Shown here: positions 10,401 through 16,898 of the stretch, one piece after another
How the letters are laid out: every line of letters starts with the position of its first letter
How positions within the stretch are numbered: the stretch's first letter is position 1
Source of the DNA: Armatimonadota bacterium
GTDB lineage: Bacteria > Armatimonadota > DTGP01 > JAKQQT01
Direction: 5' to 3'
Assembly: GCA_036504095.1 (NCBI GenBank)
Contig: DASXVS010000080.1
Span: forward strand, 62,001 to 126,000
Length of the DNA stretch: 64,000 nucleotides
Position numbers and translations under genes: made by a program
Notes under the pieces: model-generated
What the model was told of the DNA's origin: nothing
Databases searched by the model: none
What the model saw: the letters and a program-made list of their open reading frames with translations, nothing else

Positions 10401-10542
10401 CGAATGCTGCGGTTGCAATGGCAAAGGCAAACAGCAGGACTGCTACCTTTCGCCCTACCCCGGCTCGCTTAGGCTCGCCACCCCTCCCTGAAGGGAGGGG
10501 TTCCCAGTTTGGTTGGCTGTGGGGGTTCCGTTTCGTAGTCAT
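7405..10542 (-). CDS. Secreted NHL-propeller / metallopeptidase-like / CBM9-like protein
   Basis: A 1045-residue exported protein. Order of modules: signal-peptide core at about 32-48; a concanavalin-like (3-keto-disaccharide hydrolase type) domain 50-220; NHL beta-propeller 230-510 (repeats such as ADSDHNRIVVI); a fibronectin-like domain 515-580; a metallopeptidase-like domain 605-800 with HEYNH at 750-754; thrombospondin type 3 calcium repeats 810-880 (DTDGDGLTDLQEAM); and a CBM9-like domain to the end. It should act outside the cell on a carbohydrate- or protein-rich substrate; the true substrate is unknown. Residues 14-31 are encoded by one arm of the DUF559 element, so the N-terminus has been rewritten by an insertion. 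The ATG overlaps the DUF559 stop and has AGGAG before it. Confidence 0.8.
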   Translation of the reverse strand: MTTKRNPHSQPNWEPLPSGRGGEPKRAGVGRKVAVLLFAFAIATAAFAQTTFHDDFSKYAAGSNGSPTWKPFLGTWVIQDGEYRQTGTEQYDQGASMDDKPTGQYVISVRTKSLGGPAGGGLFWNMSSRDNRFNCQMVRVDPEFVIWGYEDSKGDFQQTGIYNTAIAANEWHTLAVAVDSDLGKYNVLLDGKVVGKNADLHFMDGFVGIESSLANAFTNYERRYGLSAAEAEGLKIIEPFNAPQSLAFGPEGLLYVSHRGKDTVAVMDVKAGKILRSFAPRGRGVGQVLDPGPIRIDGHKNTWVLDRALNRLAMFDDSGKFVKNVPADTDARDFLLVESARMDAGTLGSWPARDLSGFIVATATSISVRDANGRGGSSLGPFKDARGLYMDPAGRVLVADAADNTIRILALRNGSREMALEPAGSIPGWLAPKSLAVNSKNQIVHLGNLGYYESGGCVRVIDQKGDRVASFAGFSIGGIGQPGGIAIGPDDTIFLADSDHNRIVVIPSDVPEPRPHVEVAGDSATITWKTEAPGRAFLGYADPEGKVLINPYNAIPGPDGSVRIDLNGLKQNSVYKYHISPPLRTFPPEPGSKQYSFLSAPPKGQMQYVTLKIIVAIYLKTGNKGEKYAMPREQLGDRIPRMMARAKEFYLRNTHFKVNLDLDYTVIENAEADIKDAIPPVDQVKKDIVASADFAGKHIKDYDSVVCTWVTPGYKADQLEARGQVGGGGLTPYGYSAFAADGMVAWLMTHEYNHQVDAFFDRAGYPEFWLNHPDYTIHPGRFGGQYDCNAFIFREWPVNDWFWLPANGVGHIELTADADGDGVPDNEPKLALDEKRMGSDPRKIDTDGDGLTDLQEAMAGILGGSDPRKKDTDGDGVIDGRDPWPLDPEKQERPRKTPVLDGVISPGEWEPLSTLNGPFKGETYLQWDENAVYLAAVIDQPCTMDVQLTPKNTGLFTEDKIEMSLDARNASAEPKEVRVTSGKGTHGILRLVDGKTVIEIAMPHNPDIGLAPQMYQTMGLSIQFHNDKGWMSVFEPWRLWEMRLG
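10452..10503. repeat. Inverted repeat arm 1 of the DUF559 element
   Basis: A 52-bp segment that is the exact reverse complement of 10973-11024. It contains the palindrome CCCCTCCCTGAAGGGAGGGG and a direct repeat of GGCTCGC. It lies inside the first codons of the 1045-residue protein gene and is translated there. Confidence 0.95.
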
Positions 10543-10970
10543 TCTTTGATATCTCCTATGAGCCCAGTACGGGTACGGCCGGTATCCGAGATGATCCCCA
10601 GCACGTGAGTGATACGATTCTGTATGTCCTCATTAGTGAAGCGAAGGACGAGCAACCCTCGGGATTCCATGACCGCATCCCGCTGGGCGTCGGAGTCTCG
10701 CTGGGTTTCATGGATCGGCCCATCAACTTCAACAACCAAGCCTGCGGTATGGCAATAGAAATCAGCGATGAAACCGTCGATCACCTGTTGTCGTCGGAAG
10801 TGCAGTCCGGCACATTGGTTCGAGCGGACATTTTGCCATAGGACCGCTTCCGCCGACGTCGGCGCTTGCCGCATTCTAACGGCCAACACCTGCTTTTCCG
10901 CACTATGACCTCCCGTAACGATACCTCTGCGATCAATATCGTTGTCCAAAATCAGAGAACCCTCCAACAC
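10539..10970 (-). CDS. DUF559 endonuclease-domain protein (Vsr-like fold)
   Basis: A 143-residue protein of the DUF559 family, related to very-short-patch-repair endonucleases in the PD-(D/E)XK superfamily. Family marks are PTSAEAVLWQNVRSNQCAG, LHFRRQQVIDGFIADFYC with the acidic residue of the active site, VVEVDGPIHETQ, and RDAVMESRGLLVLRFTNEDI. It probably binds and nicks or cuts DNA; the target is not known. The GTG start at 10970 is preceded by GGGAGGGG contributed by the inverted repeat itself, so the repeat may supply the ribosome binding site. A later ATG at 10874 would delete the N-terminal 32 residues and is possible. The stop codon overlaps the start of the downstream gene (ATGA). 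Confidence 0.85.
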   Translation of the reverse strand: MLEGSLILDNDIDRRGIVTGGHSAEKQVLAVRMRQAPTSAEAVLWQNVRSNQCAGLHFRRQQVIDGFIADFYCHTAGLVVEVDGPIHETQRDSDAQRDAVMESRGLLVLRFTNEDIQNRITHVLGIISDTGRTRTGLIGDIKE

Positions 10971-10972
10971 GC

Positions 10973-11024
10973 GAACCCCTCCCTTCAGGGAGGGGTGGCG
11001 AGCCTAAGCGAGCCGGGGTAGGGC
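10973..11024. repeat. Inverted repeat arm 2 of the DUF559 element
   Basis: Exact reverse complement of 10452-10503 over 52 bp. It begins 3 bp after the DUF559 start codon and ends 2 bp before the stop codon of the neighbouring 622-residue protein gene. Confidence 0.95.
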
Positions 11025-11026
11025 CG

Positions 11027-12895
11027 TCAATAATCGCGATGCAGTTCTACCGTCATCAGGCGCTGCGGCTCGAATAGCGTGAATACCTGTTTCCCGCCCG
11101 GCAGTCTGGCGCCCAGTTTCACGCCCATACGCTTGCCGGAGTACAGCCGAAGGCCCGTCTTGTAGTTCATCGGGATGGCGGCTTCCAGCACGTACGCGCC
11201 GCCCGTCTGCGCGGCAACGGCACTGATGTCGGATGCCTTGACGATGTCCTTGCTCTGGTTGAGATACGGATTCGGGTCCTTTGTGGGGTCGAAGACCGAC
11301 CAGTCCCATATCACGGAGGAGATCACCGGCTCTGTCGCTCCGGCGGCGGGGGCGGCGATCACCATCCGGTAGTTATCCGTCCCGGCAAACCAACCATCGT
11401 TCATCGCGTCGATGTCGAAAACCAGGTCGGCAGGCGCGGAAGAGCGCATCGAGACGTAAAGATACTGGTCGTCCCATTCCAGGCCGAACTCCGCCTTCAC
11501 CTTGGTTCCACTGGCGTCACTCAGGTTCGCAGACATGCCCATCGTCTGCCATTCGCCCTTATCCCACCTGCCGTCAAGAACCGGTGTGGCGAAGCGGCGC
11601 AGCGTCTGGGCAGGGTACGACGGATACGGATCGGCGCCGTCAGGGATGCCGTCACCGTCGGTGTCGGGATTGCGAGGATCAGGCGGTTTCACGCCGGAGG
11701 CCATCTCTTCGTTGAGACCTGCATACACGCCGGAGGTCACGGAGTATTCGTCAAGGTCGCTCAAGCCATCCGAGTCCGTATCGGCCTTCTTCGGATCGCT
11801 GTGGAAGCGCTTCTCGTCGATAGGAAGCGTTGGGTCGTCGTCCGCAAGCCCGTCGCTGTCCGTGTCCTTGCTCAGGTGACGGGTGCCGAACACAAGGTTT
11901 GCCCAGTTGTCGCGCGGAAAATGCGAGAGAAGCCAGTAATTGCAGTCCCAGTGTTCGCCGAACGCGCCGACGTCCGTAATGGGGTCCGGGTGATTGAACG
12001 CAAGACTCGGGTATCCGGAGTAATCGGCCATGCTGTCCAACTGGTGCCCGAATTCGTGCGTCACGGTCCACCGGATGTCCGCGCGGTGGCCGAAATTGAT
12101 CATCGTGTACGGCGTTCGCGCAACGTTCCACGGTGCGTCCCACCCGTACGTGCCGCCCGAATGCGCCTGGCCGCGATACACCTTGGCTTTGGCTTCCGGA
12201 CTGATGCCCTCGCCCCAGCCAAACATGAAGACCACTCCGGCGTAATCGCCGACCTTTTTGCCCTTTTCCTTAAGCACACGGGCCATCGACGCCTCGAAGG
12301 CGCCCGTCACGTCACCCGCATCCAGGGACGGCCGATTACCTATGTCCGTATTCTCGGCAGAAATATCCCAGGTGAGATTCAGCCTGCCGTGCGTCGCGTG
12401 GAAGTAGAACGAACGCACATCCTCAAGCTGCTTGCGGATAAGCTCGAGATCATCGTTCGTAAGGTTCTTCGAAACGCCGGCCGGCAAGCCGCCGGCGGGC
12501 GCGTCGGAGTAGTGGATGGGGCTGTAGACGACGGCCAGAAGCGGCAGGGTCTCGGTTTCCAGTGTGCCTTTGGGCGGCAGGGTGGCGGTGAGTTGCTGCC
12601 GCGAGTGCTCGGCGTCACCCTGCGGGCTGAGGATGAACCGGGTTTCCGTGTTCCCTTTGAGACCGGTAGCCTCGGCGCGATAGTCGTCCCCATTCTTGAC
12701 CGCCGCAATGGTCTCGTGCGGTTCCTCACCCTGCCAAATCTCAACGTTCCCGGCTTCGGCGCGCGTGCTGTGCCATCGGAAATTCAAAGTGGACGCGTTG
12801 GGCCGGGTGATCGTAACCTCGCCTGGGTGTGAAGGTGAAGCGGCAAGCGAAATGCCCGTCGCAAAGAGACCGACGAACGTGCAAATGCGTTTCAT
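11027..12895 (-). CDS. Secreted metallopeptidase-like protein with TSP3 repeats and CBM9-like domain
   Basis: A 622-residue exported protein and shorter relative of the 1045-residue neighbour. A signal peptide covers about 1-20 (ICTFVGLFATGISLAAS). A beta-rich domain follows to about 110, then a metallopeptidase-like domain 115-340 with HEFGHQLDS at 280-288, whose HExxH suggests zinc. Thrombospondin type 3 repeats occupy about 345-430 (KADTDSDGLSDLDEYS; RNPDTDGDGIPDGADPYP). A CBM9-like domain (TPVLDGRWDKGEWQTMGMS) fills 440-615. The start MKRICTF at 12895 has AAAGG six bases before it. It probably degrades or remodels extracellular material; peptidase activity is inferred only from the motif. 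It likely once preceded the 1045-residue gene directly, before the DUF559 element came between them. Confidence 0.8.
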   Translation of the reverse strand: MKRICTFVGLFATGISLAASPSHPGEVTITRPNASTLNFRWHSTRAEAGNVEIWQGEEPHETIAAVKNGDDYRAEATGLKGNTETRFILSPQGDAEHSRQQLTATLPPKGTLETETLPLLAVVYSPIHYSDAPAGGLPAGVSKNLTNDDLELIRKQLEDVRSFYFHATHGRLNLTWDISAENTDIGNRPSLDAGDVTGAFEASMARVLKEKGKKVGDYAGVVFMFGWGEGISPEAKAKVYRGQAHSGGTYGWDAPWNVARTPYTMINFGHRADIRWTVTHEFGHQLDSMADYSGYPSLAFNHPDPITDVGAFGEHWDCNYWLLSHFPRDNWANLVFGTRHLSKDTDSDGLADDDPTLPIDEKRFHSDPKKADTDSDGLSDLDEYSVTSGVYAGLNEEMASGVKPPDPRNPDTDGDGIPDGADPYPSYPAQTLRRFATPVLDGRWDKGEWQTMGMSANLSDASGTKVKAEFGLEWDDQYLYVSMRSSAPADLVFDIDAMNDGWFAGTDNYRMVIAAPAAGATEPVISSVIWDWSVFDPTKDPNPYLNQSKDIVKASDISAVAAQTGGAYVLEAAIPMNYKTGLRLYSGKRMGVKLGARLPGGKQVFTLFEPQRLMTVELHRDY

Positions 12896-12983
12896 ACGCA
12901 ACCTTTCAGTTGTGAGGTCGCCCGTCTGGCGGCCAACTCGCGGGACGCGGTGCTCTATCCGTGCAGATACGGCACAACCTCTT

Positions 12984-12998
12984 CAGCCCTCAGCCCTA
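12984..12998. repeat. Single-sided heptamer repeat (CAGCCCT type)
   Basis: Two adjacent CAGCCCT units overlapping the stop codon of the permease gene. The same heptamer (GGGCTGA/TCAGCCC) builds the inverted element at 50117-50197. No facing arm is seen here. Confidence 0.6.
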
Positions 12999-14156
12999 AC
13001 CCTTTACCCCGCTGATGACCAGGCCCTGCTGCAGCGCCTTCTGACTGAAGAAGAAGATAATGAGAACCGGCAGCATCATCAGGGCGCTGGCAGCCATCAG
13101 GCTGGGGACATCTGTCTGGCCGTAGGCGTTGCTGAACTTGGTGAGGGCGAGCGCCAGCGTACGCTTGAAGTCGCTGTTGATGTAGATCAGGGGGCCGAAC
13201 AGGTCATTCCAGGCGCCGAAAAACGTGTATACCCCCGCCACGACCGCGACCGGCTTCGCCATCGGCAGCAGAATTTCCCACCAGACCCGGAACGGGCCCG
13301 CGCCATCGATGCGGGCCGCTTCGTCCATTTCCAGAGGGATGCCCATGAAGAACTGGCGAAACAGGAAGACGAAGAAGGCGCCGCCCATCCATGCCGGCAC
13401 GATCAGGGGGAGATAAGTGTCCACCCAGCCGAGCCATTTGTAGATCATAAACGCCGGGATGGCGTAAATCTGGCCGGGTATCATCATGGTCGCCAGCATC
13501 AGGAGGAACAGAGCGTTCTTACCCCAGAACCGCATCCTGGCGAAGCCGAAGGCCACGAGACTGCACGAGATGATCTGCCCGTACACGCACAACAAGGCGA
13601 GGACCAGCGTGTTAAGGGCATAACGCCCGTAGGACTCCGCTTTCCAGATATCGGACCACCGGAAAGGCTTGTCCTCCACGCTGCCGGAGGACGTGTCCCC
13701 CGTCTTGGCGAAGACATTGCTGATATTCTTCCAGCGAGGCTCCACCTTTTCGACCTTCTGAACGGCGGACGTCGGTACCCAGACCTTGTTCGCCTGGTCC
13801 ATGAAACGGATCTGCGTCTTCCCGTTTTCCTCGCGGGTGGGCGGGAAGGTCTCGCGACGAACTCCGTTTTCGTCGGTGGCGTAATAATAGGTCTGGATCG
13901 GAACCCACTGCGGCGGATACTGGTCGGTCCTGTCCTTGCTCTGAACGGAGGAGACGAGCATCCAGTAGAACGGGATAAGGATCGGGATCGCGCCGATGAG
14001 CAGCACGATGTGCAGGATTGTAGGCTGAATCTGGCGCCGCCAGCGGAATCGACGCGGCGACGCAGCGGCAGCGTGGCGCGGCAGTTCCGGAGTCTCGCCC
14101 ACTCGCCCCTTCCCCGCCTCGCTCTCTCTGCGCGTCTCTATGTCGCGTTCGTTCAT
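12996..14156 (-). CDS. Carbohydrate ABC transporter permease, MalG type
   Basis: A 386-residue inner-membrane permease of the MalG/CUT1 family with about six transmembrane helices (first near IVLLIGAIPILIPFYWMLVS). The cytoplasmic EAA loop, which contacts the ATPase, is ARIDGAGPFRVWWEILLPM. A hydrophilic insertion of about 80 residues after the first helix (SKDRTDQYPPQWVPIQ to VFAKTG) enlarges the periplasmic loop beyond the usual size, making the chain about 100 residues longer than typical. The start at 14156 overlaps the stop of the upstream gene by ATGA, indicating translational coupling. No ATP-binding subunit is encoded nearby, so a shared ATPase elsewhere is expected. The sugar is unknown. 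Confidence 0.9.
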   Translation of the reverse strand: MNERDIETRRESEAGKGRVGETPELPRHAAAASPRRFRWRRQIQPTILHIVLLIGAIPILIPFYWMLVSSVQSKDRTDQYPPQWVPIQTYYYATDENGVRRETFPPTREENGKTQIRFMDQANKVWVPTSAVQKVEKVEPRWKNISNVFAKTGDTSSGSVEDKPFRWSDIWKAESYGRYALNTLVLALLCVYGQIISCSLVAFGFARMRFWGKNALFLLMLATMMIPGQIYAIPAFMIYKWLGWVDTYLPLIVPAWMGGAFFVFLFRQFFMGIPLEMDEAARIDGAGPFRVWWEILLPMAKPVAVVAGVYTFFGAWNDLFGPLIYINSDFKRTLALALTKFSNAYGQTDVPSLMAASALMMLPVLIIFFFSQKALQQGLVISGVKG

Positions 14157-16768
14157 CCCCGTCCCTCCCTGCTGCCTTCGTAGTACACCCACATCGGGGA
14201 CGATTTGAAGATGATAAGCGTGAAAGCCAGGATAATGACAAAGAGTATCCACGCTAGCGCCGCGCCGAGGCCGATATCGAATTGCTCAAAGGCCTTGCGG
14301 TAGAGATAAAGCCCGTAGAAGAGGGCGCTGTGCTTGGGACCGCCTTCACTTCCGAACAGGACGAACGCGCTTCCAAACACCTGGAACGTGCCTATGATAC
14401 CCATCACGAGGTTGAAGAACAGGACAGGGCTCAGCATCGGGAGAGTCACATGGCGGAATTTGTGCCACCCGCCGGCTCCATCTACCTCGGCGGCGTTATA
14501 CAGTTCAGTCGGTACGTTCTGCAGGCCGGCCAGGTAGATCATCATGCCGCCGCCCGCGCCCCAAAGGCCCATGATCAGGATTGCCGGGATGGTGAAGCGG
14601 GGGTCGCCCAGCCAATCGGGCATCTTGTGGAAGTCCGTCACCCGGCTTCCGGCAACCTGCAACGAACCGGCCTGGAAAAGGAACCAGCCCGCCACGGCGA
14701 CAACTCCGGCGGTGGCCAGATTCGTAAATGACCGCCAATGGCGACGTCCATAGCCGGGATCATCCCGCGCGGCGGAAATCGCCGACCATACGAGCAGGGC
14801 CGCCCCCACAAGAACCGCCAGGCCGACGAGCCTCAGCACCAGCGGGAGCCACGGCCACACCGGCGAGAGCGCCCAGTTGAGCAGGCCATTTTGAACGAAC
14901 ATCATCTTCCAGAGCATCGTGGTCGCGATGCCGGGCAGGATCGCGGGCAGGTAGAAGATGGTGCGGTACCAGTTGATGCCCCGGATGCTGGAGTTCATGA
15001 ACAGGGCCAGAATCAACCCCGCGGTGAGACCCAACGGCACCGCCCATATCGTGTACTTGGCGGTGACCGTGAGCGAGGTGAGGAACGCGTCATCCTTTCC
15101 GCTCAGCAGATAGGCGAAGTTGTCCAGCCCGATAAATCGCGCCTGGCTCGGCGGCGACAGGTTGCTCCACCGGCACAGGCTCAACAGCATGCTGAACAGG
15201 ATCGGCCCAGCCGCGAATACGATGAACCCGATCAGCCACGGCGCGATCGACAGGTAGCCATAGACCTGCTCCGCCCCCTGGATCCTCGACTTGCGAGCCT
15301 CGGATACCACCTTGAAACCCCAGGCGATGATGATGAGCGCTCCGATGGCCATCGCCACCTTCGCGATGGGGCCGGTCGGCAGCGGCGTGCCCGCTCGTTC
15401 GGCCGCTTCCTCCGCCAGAATAACGTTGCCCTTGTCCGCGATGCGCTTCGCCACTTTGGCCGGCGTATCTCCCGGATTCGCGTTTGAGAACAGGTAGTCG
15501 CCTATCTCGGTGTTAAGGTAGTCCTGGAAATCACCCCAGCGGCGTCCGGTCCACGGCGGGACGAACGCATAGCCCTTTTCCACGGCGTCGAGCACGGCTT
15601 CCATGTGCTGCGGAACGCCGGTGGGGTTCATCAGCTTCATGTCCGTCGCCACGCTCTTGCGGGCCGGCACGAACAGGGCCGATATTGCGAGCGCCGCCTG
15701 CCCCTCGTGGGAGGACAGGTACTTCACCAGTTCATACGCCTCTTTGGGATGCCGGCTCTGCGTGGTAACGCCGAACCCGCTGGTTGCCACGACGCTGGCC
15801 CTTTTGCCGGTCGGCCCCATTGGCGTGGGCGCGATGTCCCACTCCACGTTCTTGAAATCTTCGCCACGAAACTGCGGTATATAGAAGGAACCTGTAGGAC
15901 CGAGCATGCCCTGTTTGTCCATCGAGAACAGGCCCTGACCGCCCACCGCTTTCGGCCGGTTCTTGTCGTTGGGAATCAGGTTCTCGATGCGGCTCATCCG
16001 GTGCAGAAACGCGATCGTCTCAACGACCTTGGGGTCGTCAAACGTGATGCGCTTGCCGTCCTTGCTGACGACCCGCCCACCGTTCTGGTAGATCCAGGTG
16101 TAGTACCCGTCCTGCCACTGGGCGAAATTGGTGCCAAAAACGTCCGGGTAACCATCACCATTCTCATCGACGGTCATCTTCTTCGCGGCGGCTTCGTAAT
16201 CTGCCCAGGTCCACTTGTCGCTCGGATACGGGACGCCAAACCTGTCGAAGACGCGTTTGTTGTAGAACGTGATGAACGGGATGAGATTCCACGGAAGCGC
16301 GTAGTATTTGCCGCCCTCCATCATCGCGTTTCGGGCAACGGGATAGAAATCGCGCTCGATGTCGGCGAGGTCCTGGGGCGACATGAGCGGCGTGAGGTCG
16401 CGCATGACGTTCGCGGCTTTGTAGTGGTAGAAGTTCTCGCCTGCGCCGATGTTCACCACGTCCGGAGCGTCACCGCCCGCGATCATGGTTCCCACCTTAT
16501 CCCCCTCACCCGCCTTGATAAACTCCAGCCGGATCTCGGGATGCTCGCTCTCGAAACCCTTTATGCCGAGTTTGGGGTCTCCGTTCCTGATAAGGCGCCA
16601 GAAAACCTGATCGCGTTCACCCGAGAACACCACCAGCCGAAGCACAGTGGTACCGGCCTTCTGCTCGGGCGGGCGTTCCAGGAATACCCATAATCCGACG
16701 AGAATAATGAGCCCCACCAGCCACGCGTAGGACCGCAGAGTGCTCAATACACGGGGTAGAATTTTCAT
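14153..16768 (-). CDS. Fused solute-binding protein and MalF-type permease of a sugar ABC importer
   Basis: An 871-residue fusion. An N-terminal helix (about 12-28, YAWLVGLIILVGLWVFL) anchors an extracytoplasmic solute-binding domain of the MalE/UgpB family at about 35-460 (PDVVNIGAGENFYHYKAANV; GKYYALPWNLIPFITFYNKR). A helix near 475-495 leads into a MalF-type permease, about 515-871, with the EAA loop AEVDGAGGWHKFRHVTLPML. Between the third and fourth permease helices lie two extra hydrophobic stretches with a polar segment (about 640-720). Normally these are separate proteins; the fusion fixes one binding domain per transporter. It couples by ATGA to the MalG-type gene. No strong Shine-Dalgarno precedes the ATG. 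Confidence 0.9.
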   Translation of the reverse strand: MKILPRVLSTLRSYAWLVGLIILVGLWVFLERPPEQKAGTTVLRLVVFSGERDQVFWRLIRNGDPKLGIKGFESEHPEIRLEFIKAGEGDKVGTMIAGGDAPDVVNIGAGENFYHYKAANVMRDLTPLMSPQDLADIERDFYPVARNAMMEGGKYYALPWNLIPFITFYNKRVFDRFGVPYPSDKWTWADYEAAAKKMTVDENGDGYPDVFGTNFAQWQDGYYTWIYQNGGRVVSKDGKRITFDDPKVVETIAFLHRMSRIENLIPNDKNRPKAVGGQGLFSMDKQGMLGPTGSFYIPQFRGEDFKNVEWDIAPTPMGPTGKRASVVATSGFGVTTQSRHPKEAYELVKYLSSHEGQAALAISALFVPARKSVATDMKLMNPTGVPQHMEAVLDAVEKGYAFVPPWTGRRWGDFQDYLNTEIGDYLFSNANPGDTPAKVAKRIADKGNVILAEEAAERAGTPLPTGPIAKVAMAIGALIIIAWGFKVVSEARKSRIQGAEQVYGYLSIAPWLIGFIVFAAGPILFSMLLSLCRWSNLSPPSQARFIGLDNFAYLLSGKDDAFLTSLTVTAKYTIWAVPLGLTAGLILALFMNSSIRGINWYRTIFYLPAILPGIATTMLWKMMFVQNGLLNWALSPVWPWLPLVLRLVGLAVLVGAALLVWSAISAARDDPGYGRRHWRSFTNLATAGVVAVAGWFLFQAGSLQVAGSRVTDFHKMPDWLGDPRFTIPAILIMGLWGAGGGMMIYLAGLQNVPTELYNAAEVDGAGGWHKFRHVTLPMLSPVLFFNLVMGIIGTFQVFGSAFVLFGSEGGPKHSALFYGLYLYRKAFEQFDIGLGAALAWILFVIILAFTLIIFKSSPMWVYYEGSREGRG

Positions 16769-16839
16769 AGAAGTAGCGGGGCGGCAGCGGGCCGATCCCT
16801 CGCTCAGTTTACCGCTTGCAAGACGGCCTATGCAACACA

Positions 16840-16887
16840 GAAAGCGGCGAGGCCGGTGCGCTTGCGTGCCCCGGCCTCGCCGCTTTC
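16840..16887 (-). terminator. Intrinsic terminator after the 1482-residue protein gene
   Basis: A perfect 17-bp GC-rich stem (GAAAGCGGCGAGGCCGG and its complement) with a 14-base loop, just downstream of the stop at 16899 in the minus direction. The tail is only moderately U-rich. Confidence 0.7.
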
Positions 16888-16898
16888 ACGGTGCGCGA

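Larger units (their letters stand above)
10452..11024 (-). mobile_element. Putative mobile element: DUF559 gene between perfect 52-bp inverted repeats
   Basis: The element is 573 bp long and carries a single gene for a PD-(D/E)XK-type protein. The arms are identical in inverse orientation, which implies recent origin or ongoing correction. There is no transposase and I see no clear target-site duplication. One arm touches the stop codon of the upstream gene (3 bp from it) and the other rewrites the N-terminus of the downstream gene, so the element appears to have entered a tight intergenic space. Mobility is inferred, not shown. Confidence 0.6.

Noticed and set aside
10452-11024. Ordinary insertion sequence
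   Set aside because: No transposase of any known class and no visible target-site duplication; the only gene is a DUF559 nuclease.
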